Origin: Lacrimispora sphenoides JCM 1415
Lineage (GTDB): Bacteria; Bacillota; Clostridia; Lachnospirales; Lachnospiraceae
NCBI RefSeq assembly: GCF_900105615.1
Contig: NZ_LT630003.1
Span: 1,240,001 to 1,304,000 of the forward strand
Direction of reading: 5' to 3'
Length of the DNA stretch: 64,000 nucleotides
Of the stretch, positions 43,112-53,055 are shown piece by piece. The first letter of the stretch is position 1; each line of letters begins with the position of its first letter. The position numbers were made by a program, and so were the translations under genes. The notes under the pieces are model-generated. The model saw nothing but the letters and a program-made list of their open reading frames with translations. It did not search any database and was not told the DNA's origin.

Positions 43112-44683
43112 ATGTATCGTGTGATTCTTGTTGATGATGAATTTTTAGTCCGTGAGGCAGTAAAGGAAACCATGGACTGGGGCAGCAGGGGATTTGAACT
43201 AAGGGGGTGTTTTCAGCATGGGGAGGATGCCATGGATTACATCCGTGATAATCCGGTAGAGGTAGTTCTGACGGATATCTGTATGCCTTATATGGATGGC
43301 CTGGAATTAAGCCGCCTGATTTCCAGGGAATACCCGCATATCTGTGTGGTCATATTAAGCGGTTATGATAATTTTGAATATGCCAAACAGGCCTTAAAAT
43401 ATCGGGTAAGAGAGTATATTCTGAAGCCTTTTTCTCTTGAAGAGCTGGGACAGGCCCTTGACGGCATCCGCGAAAAGCTGGATCAGGAAAGCCGGGAAAG
43501 AAGAAGGTTGCTTAAGAATAGAGAGGTTTTAAAGTCAAAGCTTCTGATGCGCCTGATCTGCGGGAACAGTTCTGCTGCCGAACTGGAGGCAGAGCTTAAA
43601 TCCTATGGCATTGCCCTTCGTGGATCTAAGTGTATGGTTGCTGTCGGGGATGCGGAAATCAGGGGAGAGGATAAGGAGTCAGCAGAACTTTTGTGCTTTG
43701 CTGTTTATAATATTGCAGCTGAGATCATTGGAAGATCAGGGATTGGGTATGTGATTCAGAAGCTGGATCACCAGCTGGTTTTTCTGCTGTTGGGGAACTT
43801 TCATGAACGATGGGGGGAAAAGGCAGAAAAACTGTTTCAAATGATCTCAGATAGCGTTAAAAATTGTATGGGTATCAGGCTTACCATTGGAATCGGAAGT
43901 CCTGTAAACAGTACGGCGCAGCTTTATCTGTCTTATGAGGAGGCAGAGGATATGCTGGAATACCGCTACAGCCAGGAGGCAGGAGCCATTCTGTACAGGG
44001 AAAGGGCTGAGAAAGCGGCTGTTTTCGAAGAATGGGAAAAACTGCAGGAGGATTTACTTAACGCGGTCAGGGAAGGAGAAAAAAAGAAAGCAGGAGTGGC
44101 TCTTTTCAGCCTCTGCCTGCGGATACAGGAATCCTTTTTAAAAAAGGACCGTGCCAAAAGCATCATCATTCATACGCTCTCTGAGGCCAGATCCATGCTG
44201 GAGGTAATGGGTATGGAAGGCTTTGAGGCGTATGAGCAGGTAAATAAATATATCTCGCAAATAGACGGAAAAAAGTCACTGGAGGAAGAACGGACGGCTT
44301 TGGAGGCAATTTTCGGAGGACTTGTAGATGCAGTGGCAGAGGTAAAGGATAGGAAGGGGAATGAGCGGGCGGTACTAGCCGTAGATTATATAAGGAGCCA
44401 CTATGGCGAAAGCTCTTTAAACCTTCAGTCCATATGCAGCTACCTGGCTATGAGTCCCAGCCGTTTCAGCGCCATGTTCCGGGAATGTATCGGAAAAAGC
44501 TTCGTAGAGGTATTAAGTGATACCCGCATGGAAAAGGCCAGAGAACTCCTGGAAACTACCAGCTTAAAAACGTATCAGGTAGCCGAGAAGACCGGGTTCG
44601 GAGATCCCCATTATTTCAGTCTTGCCTTTAAGAAGGCAACCGGAAAGACGCCTACAGAATATGCAAAGGAAAAGAGGAGATAA
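43112..44683 (+). CDS. YesN-type response regulator, AraC output
   Basis: A 523-residue response regulator. The receiver domain (1-120) has the acidic pair DDE (8-10) and the phosphoacceptor D55 in LTDICMPYMDG; the C-terminal 100 residues are an AraC double HTH (SPSRFSAMFRECIGKSF, then TRMEKARELL and FKKATGKTPTEY). The middle 270 residues are the usual helical and GGDEF-like linker. I chose the ATG at 43112 for its GGGGAAGG site; a TATAAT at 43082 would give a short leader. The stop is followed at once by the kinase start, so the pair is coupled. It probably activates the ABC operon at 47.6 kb. Confidence 0.92.
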   Translation: MYRVILVDDEFLVREAVKETMDWGSRGFELRGCFQHGEDAMDYIRDNPVEVVLTDICMPYMDGLELSRLISREYPHICVVILSGYDNFEYAKQALKYRVREYILKPFSLEELGQALDGIREKLDQESRERRRLLKNREVLKSKLLMRLICGNSSAAELEAELKSYGIALRGSKCMVAVGDAEIRGEDKESAELLCFAVYNIAAEIIGRSGIGYVIQKLDHQLVFLLLGNFHERWGEKAEKLFQMISDSVKNCMGIRLTIGIGSPVNSTAQLYLSYEEAEDMLEYRYSQEAGAILYRERAEKAAVFEEWEKLQEDLLNAVREGEKKKAGVALFSLCLRIQESFLKKDRAKSIIIHTLSEARSMLEVMGMEGFEAYEQVNKYISQIDGKKSLEEERTALEAIFGGLVDAVAEVKDRKGNERAVLAVDYIRSHYGESSLNLQSICSYLAMSPSRFSAMFRECIGKSFVEVLSDTRMEKARELLETTSLKTYQVAEKTGFGDPHYFSLAFKKATGKTPTEYAKEKRR

Positions 44684-46480
44684 ATGAGGTTCCGTTTTCA
44701 ATTTAAAAGCATCCGCTCCGGCATGCTGATCTGCTTCCTTCCCATCATCCTTTCCGCCCTGCTTCTGATCTACGGCTTTTCCTTCCGGTATACCGAAAAA
44801 AATGTCCTAAACAATTCCGTAAACGGCACCATGCAGCTGATTGAGCAGGCTAACCATAACATCGATTCCTATCTTGATTATATGGAGAATATATCCTATC
44901 TGATGTCAGGCGATAAGGATCTGCTGCGGTATTTGTTTTCGGAAAGGGATCCGATCCGCAGGGAAGAGCTAAGAAGCAGCGTACTGGAACGTTTTCGGCT
45001 GGTAAGGGAAACACGGGATGATATTTACAATATTGGCGCCATGGCCGGTCCGAACAATATCCTGATAAATGACGGAACCCAGACTTTAAATCCTTATGCG
45101 GATATTCTTCACGAAGCCTGGTACCGGGACGCTTTGGAGGCCGGTAAAGGGATGACGGTTCTTTCATCCTCCCGGGTGCAGAACATCATCACGGACGAAT
45201 ACCCCTGGGTAGTGACCTTGAGCAGTCCCTTAAGGTACCCGGGCAGCACGAAAAATCAGGGGGTTTTCTTTATTGATTTAAATTACAAGGCCATTGAGGA
45301 GCAGTGCGAACGAATCGATCTGGGGGCAAGAGGATATGTATTTATTCTGGACAAAAAGGGGAACATTCTCTACCACCCCAAGCAGCAGTTGATCTACAGC
45401 GGCTTAAAGGAAGAACAGATGAAAGAAGTGCTTGAGTGCAGGGAGGAATATTTCTTAAGCGGCAAGGGCATGCAGCAGAAACTCTATACCATAACTGCGT
45501 CCCAAAAAACAGGATGGACGGTAGTGGGAGTGGCCTATACTTCAGAACTTTTAAAGAACCGTTCCCAGACCCAGCTGATTTATACTCTGGTTACCCTTCT
45601 GCTGTGCCTGGTTCTGGCCGCAGCCGTGACAATTCTTTCCCGCAGAATAACAAAGCCCATGATTCTCCTGCAGGATTCCATGAAAAGGGTGGAAAAAGGA
45701 AAATTTGAACAGGTGGATCTAGCCCGAATTCCTGACCATGAAATCAGGACCTTAGGAAAAGCCTTTAACATGATGGCAGATGAGATTCAGAAGCTGATGG
45801 CGGAAAACATCCGGGAACAGGAGGAAAAACGCAGGAATGAAATGAAGGCCCTGCTGTCTCAGATTAATCCCCATTTTCTCTACAACACCCTGGATTCCAT
45901 TGTGTGGATGGCCGAAGCCGGAAAGAACCGTGAAGTGGTCCATATGACCATGGCCTTAGCCAGGCTTTTAAGGCGGTCCATCAGCAGCGATCAGGAGCTT
46001 TTTACCATAAGGCAGGAAACCGATTATGTAAAAAACTATCTGGATATTCAGCAGATGCGCTATAAGGACAAGCTGGATTATGAAATGGTCATTGATGAAG
46101 CGATATTGGAGAAACCGGTGATTAGGCTGGTTTTGCAGCCTCTGGCTGAGAACGCCATCTACCACGGCATAAAATATAAGGACGGCAGGGGGCTTATCCG
46201 GATTGAGGCCTACCCGGAGGGAAGGGATATTATACTGAAGGTAACGGATAACGGAAAAGGGATGACTGAAGAACAGATGAAATCCATTTTTCAAAAGCAC
46301 AAGGTCAACTATGAGAGAAATGGAGTGGGAGTGTATAATGTGCAGACCCGGCTGAAACTGTATTATGGCAGGGAATACGGTCTCTGCTATGAAAGCTGCC
46401 CCGGCGGGGGTACTGCGGCTATTGTCCGTATTCCGGACATGGAGGGAGGCGGTGAAGGTGAAAAAGAGCACGGCATTTAA
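44684..46480 (+). CDS. YesM-type sensor histidine kinase
   Basis: A 598-residue membrane kinase: a membrane helix near 12-32, an extracellular dCache-like domain to about 295, a second helix (about 300-320), HAMP (to about 375), a His_kinase domain with QINPHFLYNTLD (phosphoacceptor H397) and a HATPase domain (LVLQPLAENAIYHG, DNGKGM). It begins one base after the regulator's stop. The signal is probably relayed by the membrane-anchored sugar-binding protein encoded next, with which it overlaps by 23 bases. The likely inducer is a sugar. Confidence 0.92.
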   Translation: MRFRFQFKSIRSGMLICFLPIILSALLLIYGFSFRYTEKNVLNNSVNGTMQLIEQANHNIDSYLDYMENISYLMSGDKDLLRYLFSERDPIRREELRSSVLERFRLVRETRDDIYNIGAMAGPNNILINDGTQTLNPYADILHEAWYRDALEAGKGMTVLSSSRVQNIITDEYPWVVTLSSPLRYPGSTKNQGVFFIDLNYKAIEEQCERIDLGARGYVFILDKKGNILYHPKQQLIYSGLKEEQMKEVLECREEYFLSGKGMQQKLYTITASQKTGWTVVGVAYTSELLKNRSQTQLIYTLVTLLLCLVLAAAVTILSRRITKPMILLQDSMKRVEKGKFEQVDLARIPDHEIRTLGKAFNMMADEIQKLMAENIREQEEKRRNEMKALLSQINPHFLYNTLDSIVWMAEAGKNREVVHMTMALARLLRRSISSDQELFTIRQETDYVKNYLDIQQMRYKDKLDYEMVIDEAILEKPVIRLVLQPLAENAIYHGIKYKDGRGLIRIEAYPEGRDIILKVTDNGKGMTEEQMKSIFQKHKVNYERNGVGVYNVQTRLKLYYGREYGLCYESCPGGGTAAIVRIPDMEGGGEGEKEHGI

Positions 46481-47474
46481 GCTGGGAGCATACCTGCTTT
46501 TTCTGGGAGCAGTCTTTGGAATCTGCTATCAGCTTTATGAAACAACCGGAGAGAAGGCAGGGCCAAGGATTATTCTGATTCCCAAAAAGATTGACGAGAG
46601 CAACGAATTCTGGTCCTCCGTTATAGCGGGAGCCCAGGTTGCATCAAAAGAGTATAACGTAGAATTAAGCCTGATGGCTCCGGAAACGGAATCGGATGTA
46701 GAAGGGCAGAACCGGCTGATTTTGGAGGCGGCGGGCAGAAGGCCGGATGCGATTTTAGTCAGTCCCTGTTCCTATGAGGGAACTACCTCCAGCATCAGAC
46801 AGGCAGTAAATCAGGGGGTCAAGGTTATTCTCATTGATTCCAATATCAATGAAAGTTTGTCGATTCCTCTTGTTGCCACGGACAATGTGGAAATTGGAAG
46901 AAGGCTGGGGGAGTATATGAAGGAACTTCTTCCGGAGAATCCCAAAATCGGTCTGGTAGGGCATGTAAAAGGCAGCTCTACTGCCATAGACCGGGAGAAG
47001 GGAATACGGGCCGGCCTGGGGAAAGAGGCTGAAGCCATTGAAGAAGTGGTATTCTGTGATTCTATCTATCAGGAGGCCTATGATGTAACCTTACAGCTTT
47101 TAAAAAGGCGTCCTGAAATCAATATTATCGCCGGATTCAATGAGTATTCATCCCTCGGTGCCGCCAGCGCAGTACGGGATCTGGGGCTTAAAGGTAAGGT
47201 GAAAACCTTTGGAATTGATAGCTCCGTATCTCAGATTCAGCTTCTGGAATCCGGTGTATATCAGGCTCTGGCCATTCAGAATCCGTTTAATATGGGGTAT
47301 CTGGGGATTGAAGAGGCAGTTAAACGCATAGAAGGAAGTAAAACCGATCTGTTTTTAAACTCTGGCTCCAAGCTGGTTACTGTAAAGGATATTTATACCG
47401 AAGAAAATGAAAAGCTGCTGTTTCCTTTTCTGGGAAGCAGGGCAACGAAAAAAGAAGAAATCAACAGCCAATAG
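46458..47474 (+). CDS. membrane-anchored ribose-type substrate-binding protein (sensor partner)
   Basis: A 338-residue periplasmic-binding-protein fold of the Peripla_BP_4 (RbsB-like) type: IILIPKKIDESNEFWSSVIA, DAILVSPCSYEGT, VILIDSNI, TFGIDSS. The N-terminus is a short charged stretch and one uncleaved-looking helix (LGAYLLFLGAVFGICYQL) without a lipobox. I favour the GTG at 46458, right behind GGGAGGC; a GTG at 46452 is the alternative. Overlap with the kinase gene implies a joint role in sugar sensing, as known for three-component systems of this kind. Confidence 0.85.
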   Translation: MKKSTAFKLGAYLLFLGAVFGICYQLYETTGEKAGPRIILIPKKIDESNEFWSSVIAGAQVASKEYNVELSLMAPETESDVEGQNRLILEAAGRRPDAILVSPCSYEGTTSSIRQAVNQGVKVILIDSNINESLSIPLVATDNVEIGRRLGEYMKELLPENPKIGLVGHVKGSSTAIDREKGIRAGLGKEAEAIEEVVFCDSIYQEAYDVTLQLLKRRPEINIIAGFNEYSSLGAASAVRDLGLKGKVKTFGIDSSVSQIQLLESGVYQALAIQNPFNMGYLGIEEAVKRIEGSKTDLFLNSGSKLVTVKDIYTEENEKLLFPFLGSRATKKEEINSQ

Positions 47475-47491
47475 AATGTAGAAGGAAAAGA

Positions 47492-47556
47492 ACCTTCCAA
47501 AAAGGGTTAAAATACTTGAAAAAGTAATATTTTAACCTATTTTGGGAGGTTTTTCA
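47492..47556 (+). terminator. long terminator hairpin between sensor and transporter operons
   Basis: CCTTCC-AAAA-GGGTTAAAAT pairs with ATTTTAACC-ATTTT-GGGAGG with small internal loops, followed by five Ts. It separates the sensory genes from the transporter genes, so regulated readthrough is possible. Confidence 0.8.
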
Positions 47557-47627
47557 ATTTTTTTAAAACTCTTATCCTGATATACTGATGCAAGATTAAA
47601 GAGACGGAGAGGAACGGAGGGAGATCA

Positions 47628-49121
47628 GTGGGAGAGGTTATTTTGACCATGAAGGATATTGATAAGTCCTTTGCAGGGGTTTACGCGCTGAACAGAGCCG
47701 GTCTGGAGCTGAAGCGGGGAGAGGTCCATGCTCTTATGGGTGAAAACGGCGCAGGAAAATCCACGTTGATGAAAATATTGACCGGCATTTACAGCAGGGA
47801 CGAGGGAATCATTGTTTTTGAAGGACAGGAAGTTCAGTTTAAAAACCCGAAGGAAGCCCAGGACGCAGGAATCGTAATCGTTCATCAGGAGTTAAATATG
47901 ATGAATCATCTGACCGTCGCCCAGAACATCTTTATCGGAAGAGAGAGGATGAGCGGAAGGCTTGTTGATGACAAAAGGATGGCAGAGGATGCAGCAGAGC
48001 TCTTTCGTAAGCTGAATATAAAAATAGATCCAAAGGAAAATATGGGGCGCCTGACGGTAGGGCGGCAGCAAATGTGTGAAATAGCAAAGGCTATTTCCAC
48101 AGAGGCCAAGGTAATTGTATTCGATGAACCGACGGCGGCCCTGACGGAGTCTGAAATCAGTGAGCTGTTCAAAATCATCCGGGGCCTGCGTGACAAAGGA
48201 ATCGGAATTATATACATATCCCACCGGATGGATGAGATCAATCAGATCACGGACCGTGTTACCGTCATGCGTGACGGCGAATATGTGGGAACTCTGGTTA
48301 CTGAGGAGTGTACGAAGGATGATATCATTCGCATGATGGTGGGGCGGACCGTTTATGAGGCGCCTAAGACAATAAGCAGCGTGCCGGAGGATGCTCCTGT
48401 GGTTCTTAAGGTGGAGAACTTAAATGTAGGAAGAACCGTAAAGGATTTGAGCTTCGAACTTCATAAGGGTGAGATTCTGGGCTTTTCCGGGCTTATGGGA
48501 GCTGGGCGCACGGAGGCTGCCAGGGCTATTTTCGGAGCGGATAAAAAGGATAGCGGAGAAATTTTCGTCAATGGAAAAAAGGCGGATATCCGTTCTCCTA
48601 AAGATGCGGTAAAGGCTGGAATCGGTTATTTATCTGAGGACCGGAAACGGTATGGCGTTATTGTGGAAAAGTCGGTGGTGGTAAATACCACCATGTCTTC
48701 TGTAAAGCAGTTTACCAGAGGGCTGTTTCTTGACAACAAGGCGGAGGTAAGGACCGCGGAGAAGTACGTGAAAGCCTTAAAGACCAAGACTCCTTCTGTG
48801 CATCAGCAGGTGAGAAATCTATCCGGAGGGAACCAGCAGAAAGTGGTTATTGCCAAATGGCTTACCAGGGACTGTGAAATCCTGATTTTTGATGAGCCAA
48901 CCAGAGGGATCGATGTAGGTGCGAAAAGTGAAATCTACACGCTGATGAATGAGCTGGTCAAACAGGGAAAATCAATTATCATGATTTCCTCAGAGCTGAC
49001 CGAGGTTCTTCGGATGAGTGACCGTATTCTGGTAATGTGTGAGGGGCGCAAGACGGGAGAAATAACCATTGATGAGGCGACCCAGGAAAAGATCATGCAT
49101 GCTGCTACCATAAGAAATTGA
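47628..49121 (+). CDS. sugar ABC transporter ATPase (RbsA/MglA type)
   Basis: A 497-residue double ATPase that energises import of a monosaccharide. The first domain has GENGAGKST, VGRQQMCEIAKAI and VIVFDEPTAALT; the second has the typical altered P-loop GLMGAGRTE, with LSGGNQQKVVIAKW and LIFDEPTRGIDVG. The start is GTG, 6 bases behind CGGAGGG. It is the first gene of an ATPase-permease-binding protein operon. The sugar could be ribose, galactose or another aldose. Confidence 0.93.
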   Translation: MGEVILTMKDIDKSFAGVYALNRAGLELKRGEVHALMGENGAGKSTLMKILTGIYSRDEGIIVFEGQEVQFKNPKEAQDAGIVIVHQELNMMNHLTVAQNIFIGRERMSGRLVDDKRMAEDAAELFRKLNIKIDPKENMGRLTVGRQQMCEIAKAISTEAKVIVFDEPTAALTESEISELFKIIRGLRDKGIGIIYISHRMDEINQITDRVTVMRDGEYVGTLVTEECTKDDIIRMMVGRTVYEAPKTISSVPEDAPVVLKVENLNVGRTVKDLSFELHKGEILGFSGLMGAGRTEAARAIFGADKKDSGEIFVNGKKADIRSPKDAVKAGIGYLSEDRKRYGVIVEKSVVVNTTMSSVKQFTRGLFLDNKAEVRTAEKYVKALKTKTPSVHQQVRNLSGGNQQKVVIAKWLTRDCEILIFDEPTRGIDVGAKSEIYTLMNELVKQGKSIIMISSELTEVLRMSDRILVMCEGRKTGEITIDEATQEKIMHAATIRN

Positions 49122-49133
49122 CTAGGAGGAATT

Positions 49134-50156
49134 ATGAAAATGGAAGACAAAAACAATCAGGCAAAAAAAGAACATGGAAGCCTGCTTCAGGCAATCGGTA
49201 CTCAAAAATTAGTCGCAATTATCGCATTAGTAGTGTTATTCCTGTTTTTCTGGTTTTTTGGGGAAAATTTCGCAAAATACAGCACCGTTATCAGTATCCT
49301 GGATTCTTCTTATTATATTGGATTCATGGCAATTGGCGTGACCTTTGTCATCATTACCGGAGGTATTGATTTATCCATAGGAACATCCTGTATCTGCTGC
49401 TCTCTTATAACAGGAACCCTGTTTACCAAGGCCGGATTGCCTATGCCAGTGTGCGTGGTTCTGGCTGTTCTTCTGGGAGGATTATTCGGACTGGCTAACG
49501 GAATTATGGTATCGGTTATGAAACTCCCGGCATTTATCGCCACATTGGGAACAATGATGATTACCAGAGGCTTAGGCTCTATTGTCACCAATACAGCTAC
49601 CGTAACCTTCCCGCAGGCAACGGCTTCCGGAGGAGCTTTTCGAAGCCTTTTTAAGCTGAAGGCGCCGGGGCTTCCCCAGGCAGGAATACCAACAGGCTTT
49701 ATTTTGCTTATCATTCTGGCTGTGGCTATGGCTGTTCTTCTGAATAAGACACGACCGGGCCGCTACATTCTGTCTTTGGGAAGCAATAAAGAGGCCACGC
49801 GGCTGTCCGGTGTGGATGTGATGAAATATGAAACTCTTGCCTTTGTCATCAGTGGATTATTTGCCGGCCTGGCAGGGGTATCCTATGCGGCCGTATATTC
49901 TACTCTGATGCCTGGTACGGGTAACGGTTTTGAACTGGATGCCATTGCAGGAGTTGTTATCGGCGGAACCAGTCTGGCGGGCGGCGTAGGCTCTATTGCG
50001 GGAACCCTGATTGGCGTATTTATCATGGCTGTTTTAAAAACCGGTCTTCCTTTTATAGGGGTGCAGCCTCATTACCAGCTTTTAATTACCGGATTTGTCC
50101 TTGTGATAGCAGTTTTTGTGGATGTGCTGAACCGGAGAAAGCAGGGAAAGGCTTAA
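49134..50156 (+). CDS. sugar ABC transporter permease (RbsC type)
   Basis: A 340-residue permease with about ten membrane helices of the BPD_transp_2 family. GVTFVIITGGIDLSIGT and DAIAGVVIGGTSLAGGVGSI are the conserved loops that contact the ATPase. It starts 12 bases after the ATPase stop with an AGGAGG site. Confidence 0.93.
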   Translation: MKMEDKNNQAKKEHGSLLQAIGTQKLVAIIALVVLFLFFWFFGENFAKYSTVISILDSSYYIGFMAIGVTFVIITGGIDLSIGTSCICCSLITGTLFTKAGLPMPVCVVLAVLLGGLFGLANGIMVSVMKLPAFIATLGTMMITRGLGSIVTNTATVTFPQATASGGAFRSLFKLKAPGLPQAGIPTGFILLIILAVAMAVLLNKTRPGRYILSLGSNKEATRLSGVDVMKYETLAFVISGLFAGLAGVSYAAVYSTLMPGTGNGFELDAIAGVVIGGTSLAGGVGSIAGTLIGVFIMAVLKTGLPFIGVQPHYQLLITGFVLVIAVFVDVLNRRKQGKA

Positions 50157-50178
50157 AGAGATTCCATTTATTATTAAA

Positions 50179-50205
50179 TAATCTTCCGTTAAAAGCGGGA
50201 AATTA
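50179..50205 (+). other. intercistronic hairpin before the binding-protein gene
   Basis: TAATCTTCCG (50179-50188) pairs with CGGGAAATTA (50196-50205), with one mismatch and one G-T pair. There is no T run. Such stems often protect the abundant binding-protein mRNA. Confidence 0.5.
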
Positions 50206-50232
50206 TAAAAAAATATTTAGGGAGGTTTTCAA

Positions 50233-51375
50233 ATGAAACAAAATCGTTTACTTGGTGCATTCCTATGCGCGGCAATGACTTCTGCAGTTCTGATTGGATG
50301 TTCCGGAGAGACAAAGGCTCCGGCACCTGCTTCTACAGAGGCTCCGGCTACGAAGGAAGAGGCTTCAAAGACCGAAAGTCCGAATGCAGCGGAGAGCGGT
50401 ACAATTGACTACAGCAGTATATCGGTGGAGATCGTGGCAAAGGGATTTCAGCATGATTTTTGGAAGGCAGTTAAGATGGGTTCAGAGCAAGCGGCAAAGG
50501 AATTAGGTTTAAAATCTACTAATTTTGTAGGACCGGCCAGTGAAAGCGCCGTAGCTGAGCAGATTGAGCAGTTAAACAATGCGGTTAATAAACAACCCAG
50601 CGCCATCTGTCTGGCGGCCCTTGATACCCAGTCTTCTATGGATGCCATTTCCAATGCCCAGGCGGCAGGCATCCCTATCGTAGGCTTTGACTCCGGTGTT
50701 CCGGATGCGCCAAAAGGCGCCATTGTAGCCAATGCTGCAACGGATAATTATGTGGCAGGAGGACTGGCAGCTGAAAAGATGTACGACATCATCAAGGTAC
50801 AGGTAACAGATCCTGCCCAGGTAGTAAGAATCGGTGTGGTTTCTCAGGATGCCACCTCCCAGTCTATCGGAGAGAGAACCGGAGGCTTTATCGATAAAAT
50901 GCGCACCCTGATCGGAGAAAGCAACTGTGCGGTGGAAGGACATGACAAGTACAACGTAAAGGCTGACGGGGCAAAGGTGATTATTGACGTGGGAATTCCA
51001 GCAACCGTGGATGATGCAGCCTGCGTAATCGTGGCCAGTACGTTGTTAAATAAAAACGATCTGATTGCCATTTATGCTTCCAATGAGTTTACGGCAAAGA
51101 ATTTGGTGACTGCCAATGAAAGCCTTCAGAAGCTGGGACCGGATAAAGTGATCGGTGTAGGTTTTGATTCCGGCTCCATTCAGCTTGATGCCGTAAAGGC
51201 CGGGATTTTGGCAGGCTCCATTACCCAGAATCCGGTACAAATCGGTTATCAGGCGGTTATGCTGGCAGCAAAGGCGGCAACTGGACAACCGGTTAACGAT
51301 ATAGACACAGGCTGTCTATGGTACGACGCCTCGAATATGGACTCAGCAGAAGTAGCGCCATGTCTGTATAAATAA
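50233..51375 (+). CDS. sugar-binding lipoprotein (RbsB type)
   Basis: A 380-residue extracellular lipoprotein. The signal peptide ends in a lipobox with Cys23 (VLIGCSGE), followed by an Ala/Pro/Thr linker (24-55) and a two-lobed Peripla_BP_4 domain (about 60-370; EIVAKGFQHDFWKAVKMGSE, PIVGFDSGVP, DKVIGVGFDSGS). It delivers the sugar to the permease encoded upstream. A strong site (GGGAGG) precedes the ATG. Confidence 0.93.
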   Translation: MKQNRLLGAFLCAAMTSAVLIGCSGETKAPAPASTEAPATKEEASKTESPNAAESGTIDYSSISVEIVAKGFQHDFWKAVKMGSEQAAKELGLKSTNFVGPASESAVAEQIEQLNNAVNKQPSAICLAALDTQSSMDAISNAQAAGIPIVGFDSGVPDAPKGAIVANAATDNYVAGGLAAEKMYDIIKVQVTDPAQVVRIGVVSQDATSQSIGERTGGFIDKMRTLIGESNCAVEGHDKYNVKADGAKVIIDVGIPATVDDAACVIVASTLLNKNDLIAIYASNEFTAKNLVTANESLQKLGPDKVIGVGFDSGSIQLDAVKAGILAGSITQNPVQIGYQAVMLAAKAATGQPVNDIDTGCLWYDASNMDSAEVAPCLYK

Positions 51376-51394
51376 AACATAATTTAAAAGAAAA

Positions 51395-51447
51395 GAAAGC
51401 CGTTTCCGGTTCCTGCTTTTAGGAAGTTGGGAAATGGCTTTCTTTTC
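51395..51447 (+). terminator. intrinsic terminator of the sugar transporter operon
   Basis: GAAAGCCGTTTCC (51395-51407) pairs with GGAAATGGCTTTC (51430-51442) with one mismatch, followed by Ts. It also faces the minus-strand motB end. Confidence 0.9.
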
Positions 51448-51490
51448 ATTTTACGCAGCGTCCTACACAATGGATATATCAAATCTTAGC

Positions 51491-52168
51491 TTAATCGTCT
51501 GTTCCCTCTATAAAAAAGTCCACCCGCCTGTTCTTTCTTTTGCCTTCATTGGTAGAGTTATCTTCGACAGGATAATATTCGCTGTAGCCTATGGCAGAAA
51601 ATTTTTTCGCTTCAATTCCGGAGGTATCCAGAAGCCACCTAAGAACGTTAACGGCACGGCTTGTTGAAAGCTCCCAGTTACTGGCATAGAGATAAGTATT
51701 GATTGGACGGTTATCCGTATGGCCTTCTATCCTGACCATTTTAAAGGAGTCCTGGTATGTTACCAAAATTTCAGAAATTTTCTGAAGCACAGGTTCTGCA
51801 GCGTCATCGATTTCGGCTCTTCCCGAATCAAAAAATACGGAAGCCGCAACACGCAACAAAATCCGATCGTTCCCCAGCTTTGTAACGCTTAATTCATTGG
51901 TAAGCTGTTCTTCCTCTATATATGTTTTAATGTATTCATAGAGCTTGTTGAACTCTTCTGCATTCGATACGAAATTGTTTTGCTGCTGGATTGCAGCCGC
52001 TTCTTTTTCTCTTTTGTTTTCCTGAATCGTAAGTGCCTGATTCATCATGGCAAATGCAAACAAAATTACGAAAATAGCAAGTAAATCAGTCATCAAATCA
52101 CTGTAGCTGTCTTGCCAACTTGCCTCTTCCTCCTCATATTCCTCTTCAATCCTATGGAATCTGCCCAT
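51491..52168 (-). CDS. motB: flagellar stator protein MotB
   Basis: A 225-residue stator subunit. The N-terminal membrane helix carries the ion-binding Asp in YSDLMTDLLAIF (D24), followed by a plug/linker and an OmpA-type peptidoglycan-binding domain with IEGHTDNRPI and LSTSRAVNVLRWL. It starts 10 bases behind motA with a GGAGGTGA site. It converts ion flow into torque together with MotA. Confidence 0.93.
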   Translation of the reverse strand: MGRFHRIEEEYEEEEASWQDSYSDLMTDLLAIFVILFAFAMMNQALTIQENKREKEAAAIQQQNNFVSNAEEFNKLYEYIKTYIEEEQLTNELSVTKLGNDRILLRVAASVFFDSGRAEIDDAAEPVLQKISEILVTYQDSFKMVRIEGHTDNRPINTYLYASNWELSTSRAVNVLRWLLDTSGIEAKKFSAIGYSEYYPVEDNSTNEGKRKNRRVDFFIEGTDD

Positions 52169-52178
52169 AACGAATCAG

Positions 52179-52991
52179 TCACCTCCTTGATTTAAAACGA
52201 GATTTCGTTTTTTCAGCATCTTCCCCTTCCGTATCCAGGGCTATATTTGCAAATGCCTGCAATTCTTCTCTGATCAGCCTTGGATTTTTCCCCTGCTGTA
52301 TTCCAGCCAGTCCCTCAATCAACAGCTCTCTTCTTGTTTCCTCTTCTTTATTCATAAATTTCAGCCTCTTAGCCAGAGGAGCAAAGATGACGTAGGCGAC
52401 AAAAGCTCCGTAAAAAGAAGAAACCAGTTCCAGCGCCATCATGGGGCCCAGCGTACTTGCATCATCCAGATTATTCAGCATGGGGATAAGGCCTACATAG
52501 GTTCCAAGAAGCCCCAGTGCAGGAGCCGTAGCCGCTATCATATCCAGCATTGCGGCACCCTTTTGATGCCGCTGTTTCATGAAATAAGTAGAACCTTCCA
52601 ATAAATTTCTCAACTGATCTTCATCCGCACCATCAATGATATGTTGAATTCCCATCTTCAAGAATGCATCATCAGTTAAATCATCAATATGATTATCAAG
52701 AGCCAGAAGCCCATCCTTCCGGGATATTTCAGCACATCTGACTAAAGAAGTAATATCCTTTTTTAAATCAAAATGTGAATTTGAAAATGCCTTTTTAGTT
52801 ACAGTCCCTATGGTTTTAAGCCTTTGAGGAGGAAATGCCATTATAGTGGCTCCTATGGTTCCACCGAAAATAATAAATGCCGAGGGTACGTTCCAAAATA
52901 ATTCTGCATGACCAGATACAAATACGGATCCGACTATCAAAGATGCACCAAATACAAGTCCGATCAATGTTGAGCTTGTAAATTTAAACAT
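52179..52991 (-). CDS. motA: flagellar stator protein MotA
   Basis: A 270-residue stator subunit with four membrane helices and a cytoplasmic loop. The family signatures AATAPALGLLGTYVGLI and GAFVAYVIFAPLAKRL form the inner helices that line the ion path. A TTAGGAGG site precedes the ATG. No other flagellar gene is in the window, so motAB stands apart from the main flagellar cluster, as in many Firmicutes. Confidence 0.93.
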   Translation of the reverse strand: MFKFTSSTLIGLVFGASLIVGSVFVSGHAELFWNVPSAFIIFGGTIGATIMAFPPQRLKTIGTVTKKAFSNSHFDLKKDITSLVRCAEISRKDGLLALDNHIDDLTDDAFLKMGIQHIIDGADEDQLRNLLEGSTYFMKQRHQKGAAMLDMIAATAPALGLLGTYVGLIPMLNNLDDASTLGPMMALELVSSFYGAFVAYVIFAPLAKRLKFMNKEEETRRELLIEGLAGIQQGKNPRLIREELQAFANIALDTEGEDAEKTKSRFKSRR

Positions 52992-53055
52992 TTAAAACCT
53001 CCTAACAGTAATTTTCAGAAGTATAAACCTCTTAGGTATTTTGCATGACAATCTT

